From Scolanthus callimorphus (taxonomy: Eukaryota > Cnidaria > Anthozoa > Actiniaria > Edwardsiidae), in the NCBI GenBank assembly GCA_033964015.1, contig CM066919.1, positions 4,678,101 to 4,742,100 on the forward strand: DNA of 64,000 nucleotides. Reading direction: 5' to 3'. Positions within the stretch are counted from its first letter, which is position 1. Every line of letters starts with the position of its first letter. A model generated the notes under the pieces. That model saw only the letters and a program-made list of their open reading frames with translations, did not search any database and had not been told where the DNA came from. Positions 44,284 through 55,325 of this stretch are shown here, one piece after another. The position numbers were made by a program, and so were the translations under genes.

Positions 44284-44520
44284 TTTTATCTGGAGGAGGG
44301 GCAAGTTGTGGTCATCTTTTTTATTGCTGGGGGGGGGGGGGGGGGGGGGGGGCAAGCAAGTTCTCCCCATAACAGATACTGAATGTGTCCATATAAGGAA
44401 ATTTGAGAAAACGACACATTTTAACGAGAACTTTCTTGATATGAAGTTTTTACCTGGAGGAGGAGCAAGCCGTGGTCATCCTTTGTTATTGCTGGGGGGG
44501 GGGGGGGGGGGGGGGGGGCA
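44284..44520. repeat. Tandem unit with two long G-runs
   Basis: A unit of about 170 bp (GGAGGAG, GGTCATC, TTATTGCTG, G-run, CAAGCAAGTT) occurs twice. The G-runs at about 44331-44352 and 44496-44518 each exceed 20 G. Other sequence: GTAACCATG-rich flank. Confidence 0.8.
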
Positions 44521-44869
44521 AGCAAGTTTTTCCCAACATGCCCTTCCCCCCACCCCCCGCTAGCTCTATTTTGTCCCCTTCCTGTTCTCCGTCTTGTTCT
44601 GTTCGACAAAACACAAAAAAAGATAATTATCATGTTGGGGAAGGAATTCCCGACACGCTTTATGGGCCTTGGAAACATAACGTTGACAGCAGTCTCGGAA
44701 AAGCAATTTAAAACTTCTTACTTAATTTAGTAAGTTATACACTTTACAATCTTTTCGTAAGCTACCTGTAAATTAAATTCCACGAGGTAAGTCAGGGCAT
44801 TTTTGGTTCCAAAAGGTTGGAACTCATTAATATTCAAATGTACACATCCTTATTAGTAAAATTGCAAAG

Positions 44870-45300
44870 TTTGGTAAAGATTGCTTGAATAGACCTTTTT
44901 CCAAAATGGCCTCCACAAATTCACATATCTTAAATTAAACTGACTGAAAATCAAATACTGGCACTAGAAAGAGTATCCTCACATAGTAATACTTTAAATT
45001 TTCGTTATGCCAAATGCCATGTCGGCTGAGAAAGCAGAGTCTGAAAATTGAAAAATTTTACAGAGATTTGTATGACTGGGTTATGACGCATACCCCCAGT
45101 CATACAAACGTCTGTAAATTTTCAAATTTTCAACTTTCGTTTTTCTCGGAAGATATTGGATATAATGCAGCGAAATTTTGTAGTTTTACTAAAGTGATGA
45201 TGTGTGTTCTAGTACTGGTGTTCATTTTTAACAAAAATCGATTTGAATTTTCGGCGGCCATATGTATTCTGATTGGCCGTGGTAGTTCAAGGAAATTCAA
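44870..45300. mobile_element. Palindromic element of about 430 bp
   Basis: The core is strongest: GTATGACTGGG and CCCAGTCATAC, with ACAGA and AAATTTTCAA blocks pairing outside at about 45035-45135. Outer partial pairing includes CACTAGAA/TTCTAGTA and CCTCACAT/ATGTGTG. Confidence 0.65.
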
Positions 45301-45329
45301 AGCTTCGTTCTGACTGCTCTTGAACGAAC

Positions 45330-46186
45330 AGTAATGGGGGAACTTAGTAAAATGTACAAATGGCTCACCGTAAATGGACTAACCTTAACGTTTCGAAATC
45401 GAACTATCTAATTTTCGCCCCGACCAGAAATCACTGTCCCATAAAGTTAATATTGCTATGTCTGATAATGAGAAAGGCTCCTTAGCTACCCTGAGTGCAA
45501 GCAATATGTGAAATACCTTGGTCTTTTATTAGATAGCTCTTTGAAAGTACACATTGAACAGCTCTTGGAAAGTACACATTGAACAGATCACATTAAAATT
45601 AGTAAAACTGTAGGGTTATTAGCTAAACTTAGGCATTTTATACCACGGTACTACCCTATTAAATATTTATAGATCCTTGATACTTCCTCATATAAATTAT
45701 GGACTGACCATTTGGGGGCTAGCTAGCAAGTCCCACACAAATAAAATTTTACTTCTACAGAAAAGAGCCCTTCGCTTTATTTATTTTTCTCAATACAACG
45801 AACACGCTGTTCCACTCTTGCTAAGGCTGGCACCCTCCCTGTGTATTTTTTACACTACGAAGCTGTTTGTTGCAAAATGTTTGATGTACAAAATGGAATT
45901 GCCCCACAAAAATATTCGCGACCTTTTTACCCAAACTCGTACCATGCACTCCTATAACACACGTTCTGCGACCTCACATGCATTTTATATCAAGCAATCT
46001 CGTCATGAAATAAAAAAAAAAGGCATTTTCGCGAGTGAGCGCAAGTTTGGAATGGGATACCAGCACCAATAAAAGTATTGGGGAAAAAATGTTCAAAAAC
46101 AAAATCCATAATGCTTTATTAAATATCCTAGAGGAATTAGACTCCTCCCTTGGCTTTCGACAAATTTTACAACATGAAAAAGAATA
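45330..46186 (+). pseudogene. CR1/L2-type non-LTR retrotransposon, 3' end, decayed
   Basis: Frames broken by several shifts encode the connection and C-terminus of a non-LTR reverse transcriptase: KWLTVNGLTLNVSKSNYLIF, then KYLGLLLDSSL, LAKLRHFIPRYY, SLILPHINYGLTIWG, LLLQKRALRFI and MHSYNTRSA. This order is typical of CR1/L2/Rex elements. A small internal duplication (TACACATTGAACAG twice at about 45548-45583) causes one break. Short TTGAAAC repeats at about 46451-46471 may be the 3' tail. No catalytic YADD remains. Confidence 0.8.
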
Positions 46187-46471
46187 AGCATTTTACATGA
46201 TTTTTATAGTGCCACCTATGTTGTTCTTGGAAAAAAATCACCTAATGCTGATGTTGTTTATACTGTTCGTTCTTTCTGTATAATTAGGTCTTCTCTCCTT
46301 TTCTCTTTTTTTCTTGTTATCAAAATTATTTATATTTATTTAGCTATTTAATTTATTTTCAAAGAAGCACGACTGATCCGCCTCGACTAGTTTATACTAT
46401 TTGCGGATCAGCCGGTAATATTTAGTAATCTGTCTAAAAAACCTTAATTTAAAACTTGAAACTTGAAACCT

Positions 46472-47443
46472 GAACTTTATTGGTCCGCTAATCGTGAGGT
46501 GATTCTCATCCAGGACTTTTCGTCCCGTGTCGTTAATCACACGCGGAGGTAGAAAGTGTAACGTACTCTACCGTAGCGAATAAGAAGCAGACACATTGAT
46601 AACGGTCTATTTATTTTAGCATCGACTAATCCAACAAGATGAAGGATAATCCTTCACTATTGCTAAATCAATTAAGGGATAATGAATCAATGAGGCCGCT
46701 GGCATTGATTTTTGAATTATTATTAGAGGCCGCTGTTTTTAAAGTATGCGTGTAATACGATCATTATTATTTCTTAATTACTGGGTGATTGCATAATACT
46801 TCACAACTACAAATCAAAAGAGCGGCATGTTCAAAGCTTTTTCGTCAAATGCGTTGAAATCGATGGAAATTTACTTGCAAAGCGTTTTTCTTTGTTTCGA
46901 GAAAAAAATATGAATTTATTCAGTAGTGTTTATTTTAGTTCTTTAAAAATAACTAAAATAATGTAATCGACTTGGTGGGTAATAGCGTAGATTACTGTCC
47001 GCTGTCTCACTGTGCCCGATTTAGCTCCGACAGTTGCTTACTCACTACAATGTAACGCTGTGAAGCCATTATCAAACAACGACTAATAACATCTGCGGCA
47101 GGTTACTTGTGATAGTTTCTATTGAAGACTACTTAGCACAGTAAGTAAAGGAACTCTTATAAAAAGAGACTTTGTATCCCGTGGGCTTGTTTTATCGGTC
47201 GCATTATTGTGGGTTCGCCTCCTATTGCATCAAAAGATGACTACACAATGTAAAGTATGCAAAGTCTTTGTGTGAAGGATAATAAAGTGCGATATCAATC
47301 GTAGTGCTGTAAAGCAATCGATCATAAAGCCAAGGAGCTCTGTGCCTCGATCACACTCTCCTAGGCTACTGAAAAGGTTGAGTGCCCGGTCGTAAGAACT
47401 TATTAGCTGCATGTGATCTGCACGCCGATTATTCAATGAGCAG
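46472..47443. other. Intergenic region upstream of the receptor pseudogene
   Basis: AT-rich; no gene or repeat structure recognised. Confidence 0.4.
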
Positions 47444-48521
47444 ATGAACACTAAAGATGAGATGGCGAATAATTCCACTGGATCGTTTGCGGAAGTCTCG
47501 TATGAGATCATCGAAGAGCCATTTGCTGTTTGCGTTATACGACTAGTACTGTTTGGGATTCTCTTTCTGACAGCGATAATAGGAAATGCCAGTGTCTTTA
47601 CAGCTCCCTGGAGAAATGCAAGACTTCGTACGTTCAGCTATGCTTAATAACTTGTTTGGCGATAGGTGACTTCATAAGTACTCTTGGTCTTCCCTTCACT
47701 TTAGTTACCGAGCAACTCGGTTATAACTGGATCTTTGGTAGAGTACTCTGCAATGTTTTGAACCCCACCCAGGTGGCATGCGGGATGGTTACGACAAATA
47801 TTCACACGGCGATTTCTGTTGATCGTTTCATGTCGGTAGCTTATCCATTCAGAGGCAAACCCAGAGGATACAGACAGATACTCATCGTGGCTTTAATCTG
47901 GCTAACAGCTATCCTCTTCGCTCTACCAGCATATGGAACTCGCAAACTAGTTCCATATCACTTTGAGGACGGAACATCGTTCAATCTATGCCTCGAAATA
48001 TTTCCGGCTTTTAAGTACGAAAGAGTGTACACACTGTTTCTATTGACTGTCAATATGCGTTGCCTATTGTTGTTATGAGCACTATGTACACTACAGTTAT
48101 AATAATCCTCCGACGACAAGCCGGACGATATCGTTATGGTAGACAGAGCAGCCCGCCACCTGACGGAGGAACCCAAACTCAAACTGACGTCGAAAGAAAG
48201 TTTATCCGAATGGCTTTCATAATAATGCTAGTGTTTGTGCTTTGCTACCTGCCATATCAAGTCATGTTTGCACTCATGCATTTTGGGGTTCTTACTCGGT
48301 TGAGCTACGGCTTCGTCATGTTGACTATGCGTATCTAATTACGTGGATCCCCAACGCAGTCAACCCTCTTGTATACGGAGCAATGGACAGGTATTACGCC
48401 AAAGCGTACAGGAAAATTTTCAACTGCTTATCAAGAAGCAGGGAAGAGCTAAGAGCTACATATTTTGCATCGAATGAGAGGGTGAGGAAAATGAGCAAAG
48501 ATTTATGTCAGATAGAACTTA
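47444..48521 (+). pseudogene. Frameshifted paralogue of the 40-kb receptor, tail split by a transposon
   Basis: The ATG at 47444 opens a protein closely similar to the receptor at 40197-41327: VIRLVLFGILFLTAIIGNA, CLAIGDFISTLGLPF, TTNIHTAISVDRFMSVAYPF, VFVLCYLPYQ and WIPNAVNPLVYGAMDRYY. Three single-base shifts break it, near 47630 (end of TM1 region), 48050 (TM5) and 48310 (before TM7). The cytoplasmic tail reaches CQIEL, where a Harbinger-like element begins at 48522. After the element, from 55028, the frame resumes for nine further codons and meets TAG at 55054-55056. So the insertion hit ten codons before the former stop. The frame damage may predate or follow the insertion. Confidence 0.88.
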
Positions 48522-48535
48522 GGGACGTGTCATTA

Positions 48536-50050
48536 TTAGCGGGGGGGGAGGGCTCCTATTTTTGTGGGGAGGGTCCTAATTTTTTTCGCGTGTCTAAAGG
48601 GAGGGTCCAAATTTTTTTCACTCCTGTTTGGGGGAGGGTCATAATTTTTTTCAGCAACATTTGGATGATGAAAAGGGTAAAACAAATAGCGATAGTGGTT
48701 ATTCAGCAACTTCTCCATAAAAATTTCGATGCGCTTCGCGCGCATAAACAATGACATCTAATATACTCTTTGAGCAACGAGGACACTACCGTTGACAAGA
48801 ACAAGTTATCTTGACGAGGAAAATCAAACTCTCCCAAACTTTCCCTGCAAATGATAGGCCTGGAGGGCATGTCACTATATGTTTGAAAGACGATCCCTTA
48901 GGTAAGCGTGAGTTTTCGACGTTACAAGCATAGAAATTCGTCCGTTGGGCCGCGCTTCGCGCACATGAATATTAATAACTTCGTCATTTGCGGAGCGCAG
49001 TTGTGCGCATGAATAATATAACCTAACCTATATAATTGAGGTAGTGTACTTCCTGGGCTCCTGACAGGCTTTGTTTATTATACCGTACACAAAACATGTT
49101 CATCTACCCTTTCTCTGAGACTTGATTTGTCTTTGGTATAGTTTGTCTTTTGTTTAGTTTTGATGAAATGCGATAAACAAACAAAAAAAACGATGAACAA
49201 ACAAACAAACGTTTATCAAAATTTGGGCGCGCTTCGCGCGCAACGAAGGATATGCGAGCCCGTTTTTCTGTAAAATGTCTACAGTACTAAGTCAAACAGG
49301 GACGGGAGAGGTGGGATTATGTTAATCATTGTACAGGGAGGGAGGATCACTGCATTTTACCCGTGTATTACCAAACATTCTCACGTAAATAATCGAGGCG
49401 ATGAATAATAACCGCGGTTCCTTATGCACCAGTCAATTGACACCCGGCCCACACCCCCGGGACAGGGCGGGAAAGTAACGCCGTCAGGCCGGGGATTTAA
49501 CACATTAATCTACGGAAGGGCAGGGAACTTAACTCGGACCTTCTATAGCGGGGATATTCAGCGGGGCATTAACGGGGAATATTAACGCTGAACCAGAAGT
49601 TCGATTATCGTGCGAAACCGAGGTCGGAGGAATTTGGGAGGGGTCACTTTATTTTTTTGCGAGTGAAAGGGGAGGATCTCTCGAAACCTGAAGCCTTGAA
49701 AGAGAGATTCCAGCAACGAGTTCTATATCATTTTCTTGTTTTATTTTGCTCATTGTGTGAAAATTTCGCATAAGGAATGACATCTAATCTAGTTTTAGAG
49801 AACTTGCCCAAAGAAAACAATACGCTTGTGGCGCTTGAATGGAATGCGTACGAATGTCGTTACAAGCATGTGTATCTTGGCAAGGACAAATGAAAACCCC
49901 AAAAGCCCTCCAGTGATACGCCTGGTTGGCAGTCAATATGTTCGAAAGAAGTGAGTTCGACGTTACAAGCTGCATGAAAAATTCGCTTTTGGGCTGCGCT
50001 TCACGCACATGAATATTAATAATAATTTGTAGCGCGTGAAGAATAAAACC
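48536..50050. repeat. Diverged tandem duplication inside the Harbinger-like element
   Basis: Blocks GCGCATAA..AATGACATCTAAT, CGACGTTACAAGC, GGGC(C/T)GCGCTTC and CGCACATGAATATTAATAA occur at about 48740-49030 and again at about 49765-50045, roughly 1.03 kb apart. GGGAGGGTC..TTTTTTT blocks lead both. Confidence 0.65.
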
Positions 50051-50064
50051 AACACGCAGAAAAT

Positions 50065-50230
50065 AAAATATATTTTCTTAAGTACTGCGTTTTGACTCGG
50101 TTTGCTAGGATGCTCACGTGCATATGTGTTCCAGTTATTGCATATCATTAGCTACACTATTTATACGAGATGTAAACGAATTTTCATTATCCACGTATCG
50201 CTTTTCTGTACACAATTGGCGGTTGATTTT
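50065..50230 (+). repeat. Split direct repeat A1
   Basis: From AAAATATATTTTCTTAAG to TTGGCGGTTGATTTT; same sequence at 50969-51134. Confidence 0.9.
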
Positions 50231-50249
50231 TGGTCTTGGAGTTAAAAAA

Positions 50250-51404
50250 ATGTCCGATACAGAAACTCATACTTCAGAAACTACAGAAACCACAAGTTCT
50301 TTGGACGCCGTTTTTGATAAGTTCAAAAGCTACATTGACTCCCGACTAGACCAATTTTCTTCTCAGAGGATTGCAAGCCCTTCTATCGACTCTAAAGAAG
50401 TTGCGAAAGGCACAAAGAGACTACAACGAGAGACGGAAGCCTCAAAACTCAAGAAGAAAGGGAACAATAAGCAATTCCTTTTCAACGCGGAGGTTCTTGA
50501 CGAAGTAAAGTCTATTACAGAAGACCTTTCATTGGAAAACGTAGATTCAGCCAAGAAATCTGCAAAACGAGCTATCAAGTTAATCGAACGCCGTCAAAAG
50601 TTGATAAAGCTTGCCGACAAAGTGAAGCTGGTTGGTTGGCAGTCGACGAATATGAAAGTGATGAGCTTGCAGAAGACTCCGCCGATGAGAAAAGGATTAG
50701 AAAAGCTCAAGATAAAGCAGCTAAAAAGAAGTCATCACAAATGGGAAAGCCTTTGCAAGGTTCTCGTTCTTCTAGCGCTATTGGTCGGAACGCTTCTGGT
50801 TCACAACAGAACAATTTGCTTTTTCGAGGTTCGTATAATTCTATGATTCTTTCTTTGTGATGTCCATGTTGTACAATGCGATACAACTTCCTATAATGTT
50901 GTGCGTGTAGTCATTTAGCGGGGAGTAAGAAAATGATTTTCATTTGTACGAGCTGGCGAGGGAGAATGAAAATATATTTTCTTAAGTACTGCGTTTTGAC
51001 TCGGTTTGCTAGGATGCTCACGTGCATATGTGTTCCAGTTATTGCATATCATTAGCTACACTATTTATACGAGATGTAAACGAATTTTCATTATCCACGT
51101 ATCGCTTTTCTGTACACAATTGGCGGTTGATTTTAGCATGTAGACAGTAGGACCCTTCCTAAAGTGCAAACCAGTTTTAGTAGATTAATATTAATCTCTG
51201 TTTTTTTTTTTTTGTTATCGATTCTAAGGCCGTCGACAGCCTCGTCAAGACGATATCTGTTTCACATGCGGTTATCCCGGACATTGGAGTAGCACCTGTA
51301 GAGTGCCACCATACAAGTACAAGAGGGCAGGTCAGCCTAAATCACACACAGGAGGACAGCAATTCAGCTGGCCCGTTTCTTCAGGACAGACAAATACAAA
51401 GTAA
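50250..51404 (+). pseudogene. gag-like protein, two exons around a predicted 400-nt intron
   Basis: The ATG at 50250 (AAAAAAATGTCC) opens a charged, Ser/Thr- and Lys-rich protein. A 1-base deletion near 50618-50622 moves the sense to a second frame (DEYESDELAEDSADEKRIRK). That frame reaches 50828, followed by GTTCGTATAA. Sequence from 51229, after a 13-T tract and ATTCTAAG, continues in phase to the CCHC zinc knuckle CFTCGYPGHWSSTC and a stop at 51402-51404. Removing 50829-51228 joins GLLFRG-type sequence to GRRQPRQDD as an exact codon. The intron contains B1 and A2. Splicing is a prediction; the zinc knuckle shows that both parts belong to one nucleocapsid-like gene. Confidence 0.7.
50867..51134 (+). 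repeat. Internal split direct repeat B1-A2
   Basis: B1 (50867-50971) abuts A2 (50969-51134) with an AAA overlap. It reproduces the junction that B2 and A1 would form in a circular intermediate. Confidence 0.9.
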
Positions 51405-51450
51405 TCTGGATCCACTTTGTGATGAGCTCTGTACACAGTCATATGAGGAT

Positions 51451-52419
51451 ATGTTAGAGGTAGAAGATAATAATAATACAGTTGATTCAATTAATGTTAA
51501 GGGCAGGCTTAAATCACATCTGCAATTTTGGATCAATATTCGAGCTCCTGATTTCATTTTGAGCGTTATTTCTGAAGGTTATAAACTTCCTTTCGTTCAT
51601 ACGCCACCACACTTATTAGTAAGAACAATTTGTCTGCAATCAACAATAGTGATTTCGTTGAAGAAACTATATCGGAATTGTTGGCTTCTGGTAGAATTGT
51701 GGAACATAACAAGGATAGCTTACATGTTGTAAGTCCTTTATCAGTTTCTGTTCAGTCTTCGGGGAAGAAAAGACTTATCCTAGATTTGAGGATCGTCAAC
51801 CAATACATTCTTAAACAGAAGGTAAAATTTGAGGATTATAAAACTGCACTTGACTTGTTTTGCTATGGAGGTTACGCATGTAATTTTGATTTAAAAAGCG
51901 GGTACCATCATGTCGATATTTTTCCTCCACATCAAACATTTTTAGGTTTTTCCTGGACTTTCCCGGATGGAAATATTAGATATTTTGCTTATACCGTTTT
52001 AGCTTTTGGTCTCTCTTCAGCGCCGTATTTATTTACAAAATTAATTAGACCTCTCGTTAAATACTGGAGATCACAGGGACTATATGTGTAGTATATTTAG
52101 ATGATGGTCTAATTATGGATACTACTTTTGAAAAGACAGAAAGAGCCTCTCATCAAATATATGGGATTTGCTTGCCGCTGGTTTTGTTGTTAACGAACAG
52201 AAGAGTACTTTTTATCCTGTCCAGTCTATGGTGTGGTTAGGCATTGTTTGGAATTTTTCCAACGGTTCTATCTCTATCACTGAGCAAAGAATTACAAAAC
52301 TCGAGAACAAGTTATCTGCTCTATTGGAGAGGAAATTGATTTCCATCAGAGAGTTGGCCTCAGTAACAGGTTCTATCATTTCGCTTTCTTCAGTTTTGGC
52401 AACTTATGTAGAATCATGA
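51451..52419 (+). pseudogene. Reverse transcriptase of the PAT/Ngaro-like element, frameshifted
   Basis: Sense passes through several frames: SHLQFWINIRAPDFILSVI, then KKRLILDLRIVNQYI, motif A FDLKSGYHHV, AFGLSSAPYLFTKL, motif C YLDDG at about 52094-52108, and WLGIVWNFSNGSISI. Shifts lie near 51615, 52088, 52160 and 52415. The IRAPDFIL and FGLSSAPYLFTK blocks are characteristic of DIRS-like reverse transcriptases. Confidence 0.85.
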
Positions 52420-53405
52420 CTAGGCATTGGCAAATTACTGTTGCTGCTGCGTCTACTTGGGACATGCATTTTGAACTTGACTCGTTTTGCATTTCTGAAC
52501 TTAATTTCTGGTCGTCAACTGTGAGAAAGTTCAATTTCAGAGATTGTTTTCAGCACATTACTCATAACAGAATTGTATACTCGGATGCTAGCAGTTTTGC
52601 GTGTGGTGCAGTGCTTATAGATAACGAATCACCGATTTGCCATAAGCTCTTTACTGAAGAGGAAACGACTTATAGTTCCACTCACAGGGAGCTTATTGCT
52701 ATAGAATACAGCATAAAATCCTTTGGATCCCTCCTTAGACATTCTAAAGTTCAGTGGTATACAGACAATAAGTCTTCGGCAAGAATTGTTCAGGTCGGTA
52801 GTATGAAACTCACATTGCATAAATTAGCTATCAGCATTTACGAATTTTGTATCAAGAATGGTATTCAATTGTCTATTGAATGGATCCCGAGATCTTTGAA
52901 TGAGAAGGTTGATGCAGTTAGCAAATTCATTGACATAGACGACTGGCAGCTTACACCAGAGTTTTTCAATTCACTGGACCAAGCTTGGGGACCTCACACT
53001 CTTGATTGTTTTGCTAATTATTATAATATGAAAATTCCAAAATTTTTCTCGAGGTTTTGGTGTCCCGGAACGTTTGGAGTCGACGCTCTGTCTCAGTCAT
53101 GGCGAGACCAAAATTGTTTACTGGTTCCCCCAGTTGATCTCGTTTGTAAGACTCTCAGACATATGGAGGTTCAAGGAGCTGTCGGGACTTTGATCGTTCC
53201 TGATTGGCCCTCCTCTTCATTTTGGCCGTTATTATGGGTTTACTATGGAAATGCAATAATGAGTTTCATTCGTTACAAAGGGAAAGAAGTATTGGTGCAT
53301 GGAAGAAATACGAATTCGTTATTTGGTTCCCGCGTCTGGGAAGGCCACATTTACGCCATTAAGCTTGAGTTTCGCAATTCACATGTGATATTGATGAGAA
53401 ATTGA
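52416..53405 (+). pseudogene. RNase H and C-terminal pol region
   Basis: 329 codons. RNase H residues are visible: YSDAS (D), HRELIAIEY (E), TDNKSS (D) and DAVSKF (D). The following WGPHTLDCFANYYNMKIPKF and VPPVDLVCKTLRHM blocks are the conserved extension after RNase H in DIRS/Ngaro-type elements. Its frame differs from that of the upstream reverse transcriptase by an indel near 52415. Confidence 0.85.
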
Positions 53406-53572
53406 CACCGTAGTCACATTATGTATTAATGGATTAATAGCCATTGAGCTTACCGAGAGCAGGCTATGTTGATATGTAACGGCAGATGTGTTCACCGAGA
53501 ACAGCCTTGTTATATACAGTGAATGTATGATTGATCGTATGTTTACATCGTGTGTTATTTATTCAGATCCTA

Positions 53573-54574
53573 ATGAGCTCAAGTTCTTGGGGAGAATTGC
53601 CATCGGTCGAAAAAGCAGGAATTGTTAAGGATTGCCTACGTTCAATAGCGCCATCTACAGTGTCCAGATACATTCTAGAGCTTAGAAAATTTATCGTTTT
53701 TCAAAAGTACAAGTTTGGATTCTCATGTTTTCCAGCTAAAATTACACATTTGTCCTTATATCTCTCAAATTTGCTTCATAAGAATACCAAAACTGCAACC
53801 CTTATAGCTTATTCAGCTTTAAAATGGGCTCATGGTATTTTACCAATCCTAACAAATCCTTTAGAATCTTCGATTTGTAGAAATCTGGTGGAGGCAGAAA
53901 AGAGACTGCCTCATAGTCCTATTGTCAAGAAAGTACCAATTGATCAAGATGTTATAAAATCAATTATACGTGTGTTTGCTAATAAAGACTGCAACCTAAA
54001 GGACATTAGGCTCGCTACAATGTGCACTGTATCATATGTGGGATTATTGAGATCACAAGAACTGTTAGACATGAAATTGAACGATTTGACCATAAGAGAT
54101 GATTATTTAGAGATTCATATTCCCAAAAGTTAAACTGACATATATAGATCAGGTCAGACAGTATACATAGCGAAAACAGGTCTGTTTACCTGTCCATATT
54201 CATTATTCGTCAGGTATCTTACCTTATCTGAGTCTACTCTACGTATTAATTCTGATATTTATGTATTCAGAAATGTTATATATCACAGCAAGCAAGATAA
54301 GTATGTATTGGGTATCAAGAAATTATCATATTCTACTTTTAGAGGTATGTTTAAACAATGTTTGAAGAAACTGGGATACAATGAAAAATTGTATGGTTTA
54401 CATAGTTTTCGTTCAGGGGGAGCAACTGCATACGCCGAAACTCTAGACAATAATCCCTCTAAGGAACGCCTCCTGAAACTTCAAGGACGTTGGAAAACAG
54501 ACGCAGCTAAGGATATGTATATCCAAGATTCTGTTACATCTAGAGTAAATATATCAAAGTCTCTGGGTTTGTGA
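53573..54574 (+). pseudogene. Tyrosine recombinase of the PAT/Ngaro-like element, one stop codon
   Basis: One frame from the ATG at 53573 to TGA at 54574, broken by a single TAA at 54131-54133. Catalytic features: R in GLLRSQEL, HxxR in LHSFRSGG, and the late GRWKTDAAKDMYI with the nucleophilic tyrosine. The N-terminal core-binding part (STVSRYILELRKFIVFQ) looks complete. It cuts and rejoins the circular DNA intermediate at integration, by family knowledge. Confidence 0.88.
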
Positions 54575-54620
54575 TGATTGTATCTTGTAATGATAATAAT
54601 GTGATAATAATGTAATAAAT

Positions 54621-54725
54621 TGTTGTACATTGCGATACAACTTCCTATAATGTTGTGCGTGTAGTCATTTAGCGGGGAGTAAGAAAATGATTTTCATTTG
54701 TACGAGCTGGCGAGGGAGAATGAAA
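54621..54725 (+). repeat. Split direct repeat B2
   Basis: TGTTGTACATTGCGATAC to GAGGGAGAATGAAA; matches 50867-50971. Confidence 0.9.
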
Positions 54726-55114
54726 TGTTATCTTCTCTCTGGAGGCTTGATGAAATGCGTTTATCAAGATAAAGGCGCGTTTCGCCATGTTGCAAAAGTG
54801 CCGTCATGTCAATTGACTGGTGCATGACAGAAGTAGCTTGGACAATAGTGGACAATATCTTTTTCAGAAATAAATTGCATGGGTGAGGGTCCCAATTTTT
54901 TTACCTACGACTGGGGGAGGGTCACATTTTTTTTTGTTATGTTCAAGGGGAGGGTCCTAATTTTTTTTTAGCCTTGTTTGAAAAAAGTGGGAGCCCTCCC
55001 CCCCGGTAAATAATGACACGTCCCTTAACGACAACGAACAGGAGACGGACTGCTAGAGAAAGGATGGTGATGCCAATCCCAATAAACTTGGATATCTTGG
55101 CTTCAGTGTGTTCT

Positions 55115-55325
55115 ACGAGTATTCACAGGGGATTTCTACAGAGTCCCATCCATATGGGAAAAGCTGAATTTCCCAAGGCATGGGCCTATGGGATGTGTTC
55201 GGAATTCCCATGGATAGTCATGGGAAATCCGAACACTTCACATTCTTCTACCATGGGAAACTCAGCTTTTCCCATGGATAGGTTTCTGCAGCATTTCCCA
55301 GTGATTGGAGTGTGGGGAGAAAAGG
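55115..55325. mobile_element. Palindromic repeat rich in TTCCCATGG
   Basis: CCATATGGGAAAAGCTGA and its inverse TCAGCTTTTCCCATGG are arms; third local member of the family at 16219-16392. Confidence 0.6.

Larger units (their letters stand above)
50065..54725 (+). mobile_element. PAT/Ngaro-like tyrosine-recombinase retrotransposon with split direct repeats
   Basis: Order: A1 (50065-50230), gag, B1-A2 (50867-51134), zinc knuckle, RT, RNase H, tyrosine recombinase, B2 (54621-54725). A1 and A2 are 166-bp copies with no difference that I noticed; B1 and B2 are 105-bp copies with one mismatch seen (ACAATG versus ACATTG). Split direct repeats and a tyrosine recombinase in place of an integrase define this group; such elements replicate through a circle and make no target duplication, and none is seen. 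The near-identity of the repeats points to recent insertion, yet gag and pol carry several frameshifts, so it may have moved with help from another copy. Confidence 0.9.
48522..55024. mobile_element. 6.5-kb Harbinger-like element, TTA target duplication, with nested retrotransposon
   Basis: The ends read GGGACGTGTCATTATT inward and continue as a G-run and GAGGGCTCC. TTA flanks both sides (48519-48521 and 55025-55027). Subtracting the 4.66-kb retrotransposon at 50065-54725 leaves about 1.84 kb with no transposase, so it is a non-autonomous element. GTCAATTGACTGGTGCAT near 54810 mirrors TGCACCAGTCAATTGAC near 49424, a second pair of inner arms. Confidence 0.8.

Noticed and set aside
44306..44563. 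Glycine-rich frame
   Set aside because: The glycines come from the G-runs.
50065..54725. LTR retrotransposon
   Set aside because: There is no integrase or protease and no simple LTR pair; a tyrosine recombinase and split A/B repeats are present instead.
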